From contig JALWSS010000092.1 of assembly GCA_026993525.1 (NCBI GenBank), positions 1-64,000 on the forward strand: a stretch of DNA of 64,000 nucleotides. Reading direction: 5' to 3'. The translations under genes were made by a program, and so were the position numbers. Below are positions 19,661 through 29,007 of this stretch, one piece after another (the stretch's first letter is position 1; every line of letters starts with the position of its first letter). Origin of the DNA: Saprospiraceae bacterium. GTDB lineage: Bacteria; Bacteroidota; Bacteroidia; Chitinophagales; Saprospiraceae. The notes below the pieces were generated by a model. The model was not told the origin of the DNA, made no database searches, and saw nothing but the letters and a program-made list of their open reading frames with translations.

Positions 19661-19714
19661 TGCTGCTGCTTTTCCCGGGGAATTCCCATCTTCGCAACTC
19701 ACAATGATTCCGCG

Positions 19715-20464
19715 ATGGGGCCCTGGGAACTCTACCTGCTGTTTTTTGTCGTTGCTTTGGTTTATTCCTCCGTAGGATTTGGGGGCGGCTCCAGTTACCT
19801 GGCCTTGTTGGCCTTGTTTGGAGTTGACTTGCTGATCATGCGGTCCACCACCTTGCTCTGCAACATCACTGTGGTTACCGGAAGTGTTTTCGTCTTTTAC
19901 AGATCGGGTTTTCTGAAGTTGCGGAAGGTCTTGCCACTGGTCCTGGCCAGTATGCCCATGGCATTTTTAGGCGGTTTTGTTCCGGTACAAAAAGAGTTTT
20001 TCAAACTGATCCTTGGTGCCACCCTCGTATTGGCGGCAGTGATGACGTGGTTCTCACCCAAACTGCGCCAACTGGAACTGGCCGGAAAAACACCAGAAAA
20101 TCAAACACTTGCGATCAACACCGCCATGGGAGGAAGCATCGGGTTTTTATCGGGAATGGTTGGATTGGGCGGTGGAATTTTCCTGGCTCCATTGCTCTAC
20201 CTGACCAAATGGGATACGCCCAAAGTAATTGCCGCCACTTCCAGCTTCTTCATCCTGGTGAATTCTGTCTTTGGCCTGGGGGGGCAAATGTCATCCCCTC
20301 AATTTCAAATGAACTGGAACTTTGCACTGCCTTTGATGCTTTGTGTATTGGCCGGAGGTCAGATCGGCGTGCGTCTTGCCACGAAAAAGTTTTCTCCTGT
20401 TTACATTCGCAGAGCAACCGCCCTGCTGGCCTTTTACGTCGGTGTTCGAATGCTTTTTTTTTAG
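19715..20464 (+). CDS. TSUP family (TauE/SafE) permease
   Basis: GFGGGSSYLALLALFGVD and GMVGLGGGIFLAPLLYL. Confidence 0.9.
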   Translation: MGPWELYLLFFVVALVYSSVGFGGGSSYLALLALFGVDLLIMRSTTLLCNITVVTGSVFVFYRSGFLKLRKVLPLVLASMPMAFLGGFVPVQKEFFKLILGATLVLAAVMTWFSPKLRQLELAGKTPENQTLAINTAMGGSIGFLSGMVGLGGGIFLAPLLYLTKWDTPKVIAATSSFFILVNSVFGLGGQMSSPQFQMNWNFALPLMLCVLAGGQIGVRLATKKFSPVYIRRATALLAFYVGVRMLFF

Positions 20465-20523
20465 GAATTGAGCCCCGTGCCATCCCGATCCCGAAGGATT
20501 TCGGGACGGGATCGGCATCGGGG

Positions 20524-20573
20524 GAGGAACTGAGGAACTGAGGAACTGAGGAATTGAGGAATTGAGGAACTGA
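20524..20573. repeat. 8-bp tandem array (GAGGAAYT)n
   Basis: gaggaact/gaggaatt units. Confidence 0.9.
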
Positions 20574-20704
20574 GATTCCGAAACAAGCTCTCCCCCCCCT
20601 CAAAAAAACCTCATAAAAAACCAGAAAAACCTTTCCATAAAACTCAATCCCGAGCTTGCCTCGGGACAAAAACCTCAAAAAAAACCTTCAAAAAAAACCT
20701 TCAA

Positions 20705-20751
20705 AAAAACCGCAAGAAGAATTCAGGAGCTGACCGAAAGTCAGCGCCTGA
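20705..20751 (-). repeat. Singleton REP hairpin
   Basis: 47-bp string identical in reverse complement to 35440-35486; hairpin core shared with the 26640 array. Confidence 0.85.
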
Positions 20752-20829
20752 TGGGGTCTCAATCCCGAGCTTGCCTCGGGATAAAAACCTCAAAAAAAAA
20801 CCTTCAAAAACCTTCAAAAACCTTCACCA

Positions 20830-21072
20830 ATGAAACTGACGTTGTTGGCATTTGGCATTGCGAAAGACATCACCGGGAAGAGGTTCTCACAGATTGAGAT
20901 GCCGGACAATTGTACGGTGGCTCAATTGCGCAGTGTGCTTGCTGAGCAGTATCCTGTATTGAGCGATCTGGCTGCCCTTCGCTTCGCAATTAACAGCGAA
21001 TATGCCCAGGAAGGCGACACGCTGAAAGATGGTGATGAAGTGGCGTTGATTCCACCCGTAAGTGGTGGTTAA
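20830..21072 (+). CDS. moaD: MoaD/ThiS family sulfur carrier
   Basis: 80 aa, C-terminal diglycine IPPVSGG, followed by moaE. Confidence 0.9.
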   Translation: MKLTLLAFGIAKDITGKRFSQIEMPDNCTVAQLRSVLAEQYPVLSDLAALRFAINSEYAQEGDTLKDGDEVALIPPVSGG

Positions 21073-21082
21073 TTGCGGTTTT

Positions 21083-21499
21083 ATGATTGATATTCAACTG
21101 ATTGACGAAAAATTGGATGCCGGCCGTTGCGTGCGGTTTGTTTCCGCTCCGGAAGCCGGCGGCATCAATGTTTTCATTGGAACGGTGCGCAACCACACCA
21201 AAGGAAAAAAAGTGCTTCGGCTGGAGTTTGAAGCCTATGAACCAATGGCCGTTTCGGAAATGCAGAAAATTGCCCGAAGGGCGATGGAAAAATTTGATGC
21301 GCAACGAATCGCCATCCACCACCGCATCGGATCACTTGACATTGGCGAGATACCGGTGGTGATTGCCGTGGGGGCCGCTCACCGCGAGGCAGCCTTCCGG
21401 GCGTGCAGATTCGCCATTGACACCTTGAAAGAAACCGTGCCCATCTGGAAAAAAGAAATTTTCGAAGATGGCGAAGTTTGGGTGGCTGCACACCCGTAA
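21083..21499 (+). CDS. moaE: Molybdopterin synthase catalytic subunit MoaE
   Basis: GGINVFIGTVRNHTKGKKVLRLEFEAYEPMA; IHHRIGSLDIGEIPVVIAVGAAHR. Confidence 0.93.
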   Translation: MIDIQLIDEKLDAGRCVRFVSAPEAGGINVFIGTVRNHTKGKKVLRLEFEAYEPMAVSEMQKIARRAMEKFDAQRIAIHHRIGSLDIGEIPVVIAVGAAHREAAFRACRFAIDTLKETVPIWKKEIFEDGEVWVAAHP

Positions 21500-21580
21500 T
21501 ACCCTGCAAACCTTTGATTTCTGTCCCAACGCTGCCAATTTGCATCCGCCTTTTTGGCGAATATTGCCAAAAGCCCGGAC

Positions 21581-23560
21581 ATGAGGTTACCAATCGTTTT
21601 TTTCTTTTTTTTCGTCGCAATGGCTACCCATCTCTCAGCGCAGGTGCGGGGCAAAGTCGTTGATGCCACCGACGGGACGGCCTTGCAAGGGGCCCATGTC
21701 TTTTTGGATGGAACACAGCAAGGCGCCTTTACCGACGGGCAGGGTGCGTTTGAATTGGAAACGAGCGGGTTCAGAAACGCTGTGTTGGTGGTCAGTTTCG
21801 TTGGGTATCAAAGCCGCAGCATCAACCTGAAAAACAAAGGCCATGAGCCGCTGACTGTTGAGTTGCGCCCGGTGCCTCAAAGTTTGGCCACCGCCGAAGT
21901 AAAAGCCAAATCATCCAATAAAAGAAAGCGCTGGTTGCGGCAATTCCGCAAAGATTTTCTGGGTGCCTCCAATTACGCTTCCAAATGCACGATTCTCAAT
22001 CCCGAAGTACTCCGTTTTGAGGAAAAAGACGGATACCTGCTGGCCCATGCCGGTCAATTGATCGAAATCGAAAACAATGCCTCCGGCTACCGGGTGCATT
22101 TTCTTTTGGAGCATTTCCAGTCCAACGGAGCCACCGTTTCCTACTCGGGCAAGGCCCTTTTTACCGCCCTCCATTCCGACGATGAAAAAACAAGCAAAAA
22201 ATGGGCATCCGCACGAGAAAAAATCTGGCGGGATTCAAAACGGAGATTTCTGCTTTCAATGGTACACAACCGTTTGGCCAGGGACGGATACTCGGTCTAT
22301 GCCGGCAGGATTACCCCGGAGAATGAGTTTGAACCCGCAAAGAGAATTGTACGCACCCAAAGCATTGTGGAGCAAAAAAGCGATGGCGCTTTCGTGCTGA
22401 AAATGCCCGCAGTGTTGCGGGTGGCAACTGACGATGACAGACCGGATGGGAGTGACGCCCTGGCTGCTGTAAATCTCGGTAAAGACCATGAAACCAGTCA
22501 GTTAGGCCATGTAATAGGGTCGCAGCAGTCGCCCTTTTCGTTTCTGGTGGCTACCAGGCCCAACGTTGAGATTTCAGAATACGGGATGTTTGCGCAACCT
22601 GAGCTGGTCAGTGAATTCGGCCGGTTCGCTTCGCAACGTGTTGCTGAAATGCTGCCGTTGGAGTACGGTCTCAATGACTATGTTCAAATGCACCAGGTGC
22701 CTGTCAGGAATGGTTTTCAGTTGTCCAACCTGCGCATCCCGCTGGATGAGATCAGGTCCGGCGGGCCGCCTCGTGACGGGATTCCGGCCATTGACCATCC
22801 CCGCTTCGCAAATGCCTCGTCGGCGGATTTCATAACCGGAGAAGATTGGGTACTGGGTGTTGTTTACAACTTCACAGCCAGGGCCTACCCGGTAAAAATC
22901 CTCAACTGGCACGAGATCGTCAACGATCGTTTTGCCGGCGAACCCGTGGCCATTACCTGGTGTCCGCTTTGCGGCAGTGGCATGGCCTTCAAAGGGCGAG
23001 ACAGCAGCGGAGCCCTCAGGCAGTTTGGCGTTTCCGGGCTTTTGTACAACAGCGATGTACTGATGTACGACCGCCAGTCCGAATCCTTGTGGTCGCAGGT
23101 GATGGCAATGGCGGTAGCAGGCCCCGCTTCGGGCTACGAACTGGAAATGCTCCCCACCGAACTTTGCACATGGGCCAGTTGGAAGACGCGCCACCCCGAC
23201 ACCAAAGTGATGACAACCGATACCGGGTTTGAGCGGGATTACCAGCGAGACCCGTATGCGGATTACCAGGCCACGGACAGGCTGATGTTTCCCGTGGCTG
23301 CGCAGAGTGAGGCGCTGCCTGCGAAGGCCAGGGTGCTGGGAGTGGAGATCGGAGGTCGTTACAAGGCTTATCCACTCGAAGTTTTGAGGAAGAAAAAACT
23401 GGTGACAGAAGTTTTTGCCGGTAAGAAGTTACAGATCAAATGGGATGAAAAAGCCAGGGCTCCCCAACTGACGGCTGATGGAGAGCCCTGGCCTGCAATC
23501 AATCTGTATTGGTTTGCCTGGTATGCGTTTCACCCTCAAACAGAGGTGTTTAACCCCTGA
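21581..23560 (+). CDS. CarboxypepD-regulatory-like domain fused to DUF3179
   Basis: N-terminal VRGKVVDATDGTALQGAHVFLDGTQQGAFTDGQG; C-terminal ITWCPLCGSGMAF...GVSGLLYNSDVLMYDRQSESLWSQ. Confidence 0.85.
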   Translation: MRLPIVFFFFFVAMATHLSAQVRGKVVDATDGTALQGAHVFLDGTQQGAFTDGQGAFELETSGFRNAVLVVSFVGYQSRSINLKNKGHEPLTVELRPVPQSLATAEVKAKSSNKRKRWLRQFRKDFLGASNYASKCTILNPEVLRFEEKDGYLLAHAGQLIEIENNASGYRVHFLLEHFQSNGATVSYSGKALFTALHSDDEKTSKKWASAREKIWRDSKRRFLLSMVHNRLARDGYSVYAGRITPENEFEPAKRIVRTQSIVEQKSDGAFVLKMPAVLRVATDDDRPDGSDALAAVNLGKDHETSQLGHVIGSQQSPFSFLVATRPNVEISEYGMFAQPELVSEFGRFASQRVAEMLPLEYGLNDYVQMHQVPVRNGFQLSNLRIPLDEIRSGGPPRDGIPAIDHPRFANASSADFITGEDWVLGVVYNFTARAYPVKILNWHEIVNDRFAGEPVAITWCPLCGSGMAFKGRDSSGALRQFGVSGLLYNSDVLMYDRQSESLWSQVMAMAVAGPASGYELEMLPTELCTWASWKTRHPDTKVMTTDTGFERDYQRDPYADYQATDRLMFPVAAQSEALPAKARVLGVEIGGRYKAYPLEVLRKKKLVTEVFAGKKLQIKWDEKARAPQLTADGEPWPAINLYWFAWYAFHPQTEVFNP

Positions 23561-23563
23561 AAG

Positions 23564-24808
23564 TCAGGATTCTGAAGGATTCATCACCTTGCCCATGAAA
23601 AGGATGCTGTTGGTCTTGTTGTCTCTTATTACGAAGAAAAACGGGTGGTCGGCTTTGAACAGGACAGGGAACTGTGCCGATGTTTCCACGATGATCACGA
23701 CCGTCACCGCTGCGGCCTCTGTTCCTTCTTCGTTAACTTCGAGGAAGGCTTTGTGAATCACGTCGTCAATTTTGACACCGCCACCTGCGACCATATTGCT
23801 GAAATCAGCAGCGTCAGAAAACGCCAGGCCCATGCCCATATCTGACAAGGTGCGTTTCAGTTTGGCGCCGTACTCCAATTTGAATTTCGGGAAATACAGT
23901 TCCATGTTCTGATTGCTGAATTTCGACAGCCACAGCTCATAATTCTCCGGTGTCAGAGCGGATATCACATGCTCCACATCTTTTCCTTCCTTCGGTAAAA
24001 ACACGGTCATGGAGAAAATGGAGTCGCCGTATGGGAGGTCCACAGCCTGAAACAAATCGTTCTCGAAATAGGGGAAATTGCCCTCAGGAATGTGCATCAT
24101 GTCCACTTCGGGTTCTCCGGCCGCTGCGTAAAAGGGCATGGGCCCGGTCAGTTCGGGGTCGAATTTTGCCTGCCAGCTGCCTTTGAAATAAATGGCATTG
24201 ATCAGCAGCATGACCACGCTTCCGGGCAGTTCTGTCAGCGCCTCCTCGATCAGCCCATCTGTATTGTCAGAAACCCAGAGGTTCACTTTCTCTATGGCAC
24301 CCTGAAGGTCTGCACGGAAGTCCGTAGGGTGCACTTCGCTGGCGTAATAGTTTTCATTCAATTGCAAAAACTCATCGAGCACGGGATAATCCGTTTGTGG
24401 CCAGATACTCTGGGCCAGTTTGAGTTTGGTGAGCGGGTCCAACTGGGGCAGGATTTCCAGAAGTGTTTTGTAGTCCTTGTTCACCTGGGCCGTTGGCAGG
24501 TCGTCAATTTTCAGGGTGTTGCGCATATCCGCCAGGGTTTGTCCGGCGGCGCCGTTGGTGGTCATGCTCAGCGCTGTGGAGATGCTGAACGGGGAGACAA
24601 AGATGTTCTTGCCGGCTTCTTCTTCAGAATTGAGTTGTTTGAAAAATGCGATGGCAAAATCGCCATTGGCGGCTGTGAGGTCACATACCGTTGGAGCATC
24701 ATCGCAATTGAAATCAACTCCTTCGGGCAAAGCGATGTTCTCCTTCTCACATTGGGTAAAAAACAGGGGCAAAAGCAACAGGCCGAAAACCGAAAGGATA
24801 CTTTTCAT
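23564..24808 (-). CDS. Serpin family lipoprotein
   Basis: Lipobox LFFTQC; hinge EVNEEGTEAAAVT; FKADHPFFFVIRDNKTNSILFMGKV. Confidence 0.93.
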   Translation of the reverse strand: MKSILSVFGLLLLPLFFTQCEKENIALPEGVDFNCDDAPTVCDLTAANGDFAIAFFKQLNSEEEAGKNIFVSPFSISTALSMTTNGAAGQTLADMRNTLKIDDLPTAQVNKDYKTLLEILPQLDPLTKLKLAQSIWPQTDYPVLDEFLQLNENYYASEVHPTDFRADLQGAIEKVNLWVSDNTDGLIEEALTELPGSVVMLLINAIYFKGSWQAKFDPELTGPMPFYAAAGEPEVDMMHIPEGNFPYFENDLFQAVDLPYGDSIFSMTVFLPKEGKDVEHVISALTPENYELWLSKFSNQNMELYFPKFKLEYGAKLKRTLSDMGMGLAFSDAADFSNMVAGGGVKIDDVIHKAFLEVNEEGTEAAAVTVVIIVETSAQFPVLFKADHPFFFVIRDNKTNSILFMGKVMNPSES

Positions 24809-24963
24809 GTCGATTGTTTTTGGTTCATTCAGGCAGACATCCGATGCCAAAAGATCGTTGGGTACACGAATGATTTTTATCCGAAGGTAATTTTACTTTG
24901 TTAACCGCATTTTTCACAGAAATTTGCGCTCCCCGATTCAGTAAGGGCTATAAACACCACAAA

Positions 24964-26643
24964 ATGAGCAACAACACAGAAACACCGGAGAAAGAACCCC
25001 TCAATTTTTTAGAGGAAATTATTGAAAGAGACCTTGCCGAAGGAAAAAACGACGGCGCTGTCCGTACCCGTTTCCCGCCGGAGCCCAACGGCTACCTGCA
25101 CATCGGGCATGCCAGTGCCATCTGTATCAACTTTGGTCTGGCGCAGAAATACAATGGCACCTGCAACCTCCGCTTCGACGACACCAACCCCGTTACCGAA
25201 GAAACAGAATACGTGGAGAGCATCCTGAGTGATGTCAGGTGGCTGGGCTTTGAGCCGGACAACATCTTTTACGCCTCCGACTATTTCGGAAAGCTGTATG
25301 ATTTTGCGGTTAAACTGATCAGAAAGGGCCTGGCTTACGTGGATGATTCAACCGCCGAAGAAATTGCACGGATGAAAGGTACCCCCACCCAACCCGGTGA
25401 AGAAAGCCCCTACCGCAATCGCAGCGTGGAGGAAAACCTGGACCTGTTTGAGCGCATGCGCAAGGGGGAGTTCAAAGAGGGAAGCCGGGTACTCAGGGCT
25501 AAAATTGACATGGCCTCTCCCAACATGATCATGCGCGATCCGGTGCTCTACCGCATCAAATTTGCCCACCACCACCGCACCGGCGACGAATGGTGTATCT
25601 ACCCGCTCTATGACATGGCTCACGGCCAGTGCGATTCCATCGAGAAAATAACGCATTCCATCTGCACCCTCGAATTTGCCCCACACCGGGAGCTGTACGA
25701 CTGGCTCATAGAGCATTTGGAGATTTTTCCGAGCAAACAGTACGAATTTGCCCGCCGCAACCTCACCTACACAGTGATGTCCAAACGGAAACTGCTCCAA
25801 TTGGTGAACGAAAAATACGTGGCCGGCTGGGACGATCCCCGCATGCCCACCATCTCTGCCATGCGCCGCCGGGGCTACCCACCGGCTGCCATCCGGGAAT
25901 TTGTAAAGCGCATCGGTGTCAGCAAACGGGAGAACATCGTGGACATCAGCCTGTTGGAGTTCTGTGTTCGTGAGGAACTCAACAAAGTGTCAAACCGGGT
26001 GATGGCCGTGTTGGACCCCATCAAAGTGGTGCTCACCAATTACCCGGAAGGACAAACCGAAACACTGCAAACCGAAAACAATCCCGAAGATCCCGATGGA
26101 GGTACCCGTGAATTGCCGTTCTCCCGTGAATTGTGGATCGAGCAGGGCGACTTCATGGAGGATGCTCCAAAGAAATTCTTCCGTCTGAAGCCCGGCGGCC
26201 TGGTACGCCTGAAAAGCGCATACATCATCCAATGCGACGAGGTGGTGAAAAACGACGCCGGCGAGATCACGGAACTCCGTTGCACCTACTTCCCGGAATC
26301 AAAAAGCGGACAGGACACTTCGGGCCTTCGGCCCAAAGCCACCATTCACTGGCTGTCAGTACCCCACGCCATCAGGGCAGAGGTGCGGCTCTACGACCGG
26401 CTCTTCCAGGTGGAAGACCCTTCTTCCGACCCACGGGATTTCAAAGAACTGCTGAACCCCGAATCCCTGGTTGTGAGAAACGCCTGGCTGGAACCCAGCC
26501 TCGCCAACGTACACCCCGGCGAGTACTACCAGTTCATCCGCCTCGGCTATTTCACCCCGGACCCGGACAGCCAACCCGGCAAGCCCGTCTTCAACCGCAC
26601 CGCCACCCTTCGGGATAATTGGGCAAAGATGAAGGGGAAGTGA
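24964..26643 (+). CDS. glnS: Glutaminyl-tRNA synthetase
   Basis: [35 protein letters not shown]. Confidence 0.96.
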   Translation: MSNNTETPEKEPLNFLEEIIERDLAEGKNDGAVRTRFPPEPNGYLHIGHASAICINFGLAQKYNGTCNLRFDDTNPVTEETEYVESILSDVRWLGFEPDNIFYASDYFGKLYDFAVKLIRKGLAYVDDSTAEEIARMKGTPTQPGEESPYRNRSVEENLDLFERMRKGEFKEGSRVLRAKIDMASPNMIMRDPVLYRIKFAHHHRTGDEWCIYPLYDMAHGQCDSIEKITHSICTLEFAPHRELYDWLIEHLEIFPSKQYEFARRNLTYTVMSKRKLLQLVNEKYVAGWDDPRMPTISAMRRRGYPPAAIREFVKRIGVSKRENIVDISLLEFCVREELNKVSNRVMAVLDPIKVVLTNYPEGQTETLQTENNPEDPDGGTRELPFSRELWIEQGDFMEDAPKKFFRLKPGGLVRLKSAYIIQCDEVVKNDAGEITELRCTYFPESKSGQDTSGLRPKATIHWLSVPHAIRAEVRLYDRLFQVEDPSSDPRDFKELLNPESLVVRNAWLEPSLANVHPGEYYQFIRLGYFTPDPDSQPGKPVFNRTATLRDNWAKMKGK

Positions 26644-27050
26644 CTGTCAGGCGCTGACTTTCGGTCAGCTCCTGAATTCGAATCTTCAGTGCAATAAAAA
26701 CAGGAGCTATCTGAAAGTTAGCTCCTGTAATGGTGACCTTCAGGCGCTGACTTCCGGTCAGCTCCTGAATTCGAATCTTCAGTGCAATAAAAACAGGAGC
26801 TATCAGAAAGTTAGCTCCTGTAATAGTGACCTTCAGGCGCTGACTTCCGGTCAGTTCCTGAATTCGAATCTTCAGTGCAATAAAAACAGGAGCTATCTGA
26901 AAGTTAGTTCCTGTAATGGTGACCGTCAGGCGCTGACTTTCGGTCAGCTCCTGAATTCGAATCTTCAGTGCAATAAAAACAGGAGCTATCTGAAAGTTAG
27001 CCCCTGTAATGGTGACCGTCAGGTGCTGACTTTCGGTCAGCTCCTGAATT
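26640..27050. repeat. 93-bp REP/BIME-like tandem array (4 complete units plus a 39-bp partial)
   Basis: Units start at 26640, 26733, 26826, 26919, 27012, each with two inverted hairpins. Confidence 0.95.
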
Positions 27051-27060
27051 ATACTCGACT

Positions 27061-27178
27061 CGAAGTGGTTTGAGAATAACCCCTCACTCTCGTCAAGTAA
27101 GGATGGGGAGTTTGTGTCCCGATCCCGTCCCGAAATTCTTCGGGATCGGGATTCGGGATCGCCGCCCAAACCACTTCG
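27061..27178. mobile_element. MITE-like element, family 1, copy 2 (inverted relative to copy 1)
   Basis: CGAAGTGGTTTGAG / CCCAAACCACTTCG termini, internal match to copy 1. Confidence 0.7.
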
Positions 27179-27212
27179 TTTTGAGAATATCTTCCAAAAA
27201 CACTTAGCTTTG
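27179..27212 (+). promoter_or_regulatory. Bacteroidota-type promoter for the TA pair
   Basis: TTTTG (27179-27183), 21-nt spacer, TAGCTTTG (27205-27212). Confidence 0.5.
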
Positions 27213-27232
27213 AAAGGCAAAAGAATATTTGT

Positions 27233-27496
27233 ATGGATATCAGGGCAGAAAAAGTTTGGCTGATTGAACAGATTTCCAAAATCAGTGATGAGCGCTTACT
27301 CAAAGCGCTGAGAGGCCTGTTGGAATGCGTTGCTCAAAAGGAAGAGGATAATTCAGAGCAGGACTTTTGGGACGAACTCTCCGATGAGCAAAAAAAGAGA
27401 ATTGAAATGGCCATCCAGGAAATGGATGAAGGGAAAGGAATTCCACATGATGTGGTAATGGAAGAATACAGGACCAGGTATTCGAAAGAAAAATGA
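27233..27496 (+). CDS. Putative antitoxin (addiction-module component)
   Basis: Small acidic 87-aa ORF overlapping the start of a RelE/ParE-like toxin. Confidence 0.75.
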   Translation: MDIRAEKVWLIEQISKISDERLLKALRGLLECVAQKEEDNSEQDFWDELSDEQKKRIEMAIQEMDEGKGIPHDVVMEEYRTRYSKEK

Positions 27497-27792
27497 GTTA
27501 TTCAGTAAAATGGGCTCCTGAAGCTAAGAAAGAGTTTGACCAATTATTGGATTATCTTGAATTCCGCTTTGGACTCAAAGCTGTGCTGAATTTCATTGAA
27601 AAGACAGACAAAGTAATCGGCTACATTTCAGAAAGGCCTGACATTTTTCCAGTGTTATCAGTAAGGTCTGGTATACACAAGGGTTTTGTCACCGAACACA
27701 CATCATTGTTTTACAGAGTTTCTAATGAGGAAGTCCAGATCCTACATTTTTGGGATAACCGAAAAGACCCTGATACATTGCAGTTTGACTAA
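27493..27792 (+). CDS. RelE/ParE-family toxin
   Basis: YSVKWAPEAKKEFDQLLDYLEFRFG...FYRVSNEEVQILHFWDNRKDP. Confidence 0.85.
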   Translation: MSYSVKWAPEAKKEFDQLLDYLEFRFGLKAVLNFIEKTDKVIGYISERPDIFPVLSVRSGIHKGFVTEHTSLFYRVSNEEVQILHFWDNRKDPDTLQFD

Positions 27793-27831
27793 TAGTAGCC
27801 GAATGAATTTTCCTATGGCTAATGAAAAAAT

Positions 27832-27887
27832 GAAGGCACCCACGATCCCGTGAGTGCCTTCTGAAGTTTTACTCAGCTCAATTCTCA
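27832..27887. repeat. Terminator-bearing direct repeat, copy 1
   Basis: 56 bp matching 27977-28032 with one mismatch seen. Confidence 0.85.
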
Positions 27888-27976
27888 GGCGCTGACTTCC
27901 GGTCAGCTCCTGAATTTCAACCCACACCTCTTGAGAAAAAAGGCGCTATCTGGGAGTTAGTTCCTGCGATAAAAAC

Positions 27977-28032
27977 GAAGGCACCCACGATCCCGTGAGT
28001 GCCTTCTGAAGTTTTACTCAGCTCAATTTTCA
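27977..28032 (-). terminator. Terminator of the downstream lipoprotein gene (direct repeat, copy 2)
   Basis: Minus strand aaggcactcacgggatcgtgggtgccttcgttttta. Confidence 0.75.
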
Positions 28033-28037
28033 ATCTC

Positions 28038-28856
28038 TTATTTCCACCATTTTTTGATCAGGATCACGTGTTGGGTGCCATCGGGAGCGGTCAGGATGGC
28101 CTTGCGGTCGCAGTTGCCATTGCCATAGTCAATGGTGACGGTTTTGTCTTCCACGGTGAGGCTGAGCACACCGGCCACGCGCCAGGGGCAGCTTTTTTTG
28201 CGGATTACCGGTTCCAGAATTTCGGTGGAGAAAGCCTTGCCGTGGCGGTTTACACCGCTGCTGCCACCGGTAATGGCGTACACATTGTCGAAGCAGGGGG
28301 GGGTGTCAGCACCTTCGATCTGTGTGATGAAGTGGTCGGCCTGCCAGGTGGCAACATCGCCGTTGGGGAAGGTGATCTGACCCTCAACGGTGCGCTGGAA
28401 AGTCATGTTGCCATCGGCGTCGGGGCCGAGGTTGGTCAGGGTTTTGGTGCCCTCGATCTGGGCATCGTCAATGAAAAAATCCACAAAGGTGGTGGTGCGG
28501 GTGGCACCTTCGTTGCTCATGGTATCACTGACGGTAACCACGATCTGGCCTTTGCGGATGCGGCCGTGGGGTCCTTCGCAGCCGTCGCCGAAATCAATGG
28601 TGATGGTGCGCGGGTAGGAACCGTCGTCAGGTTCTACGGTAACTTCGGGGCAGTCCTGGCCGGCGCCACGGGTCTCGATGGCCAGGTCCACCTGGTCTTC
28701 AACGTCGCCGTACAAATCTTCGGAAGTGGTCTGGTCGGTGGAAGCCACCATCTGTTCGGAATCTTCAAAGCCAAGGGTGAGATCGTCTTTGTTGCAAGCG
28801 GTGAGAAAAACGCCCAATGCAAGGGCAAGTGCAGCAAACCATTTGATCTGTTTCAT
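28038..28856 (-). CDS. Hypothetical lipoprotein
   Basis: Signal peptide and lipobox FLTACNKDD. Confidence 0.7.
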   Translation of the reverse strand: MKQIKWFAALALALGVFLTACNKDDLTLGFEDSEQMVASTDQTTSEDLYGDVEDQVDLAIETRGAGQDCPEVTVEPDDGSYPRTITIDFGDGCEGPHGRIRKGQIVVTVSDTMSNEGATRTTTFVDFFIDDAQIEGTKTLTNLGPDADGNMTFQRTVEGQITFPNGDVATWQADHFITQIEGADTPPCFDNVYAITGGSSGVNRHGKAFSTEILEPVIRKKSCPWRVAGVLSLTVEDKTVTIDYGNGNCDRKAILTAPDGTQHVILIKKWWK

Positions 28857-29007
28857 AACGGGTTACTTTTTTTGGTTGATGAAAAATTTGGGAGAAATGG
28901 GCAGCTGTTGATGTGCACCTCAACAACTGCCCGGGAGTTTGTCAAAATCCGGCCCCCTGACCAATCCGGCAAAGAGGAGTTTAATGAACCGGGATTTTTT
29001 TTTGAGG

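Noticed and set aside
26640-27050. CRISPR array
   Set aside because: Whole 93-bp units are near-identical, with no variable spacers and no cas genes nearby.
26591-27220. ORF with repeated [29 protein letters not shown] peptide
   Set aside because: Open only because the 93-bp REP unit is a multiple of 3; hairpin content shows it is noncoding.
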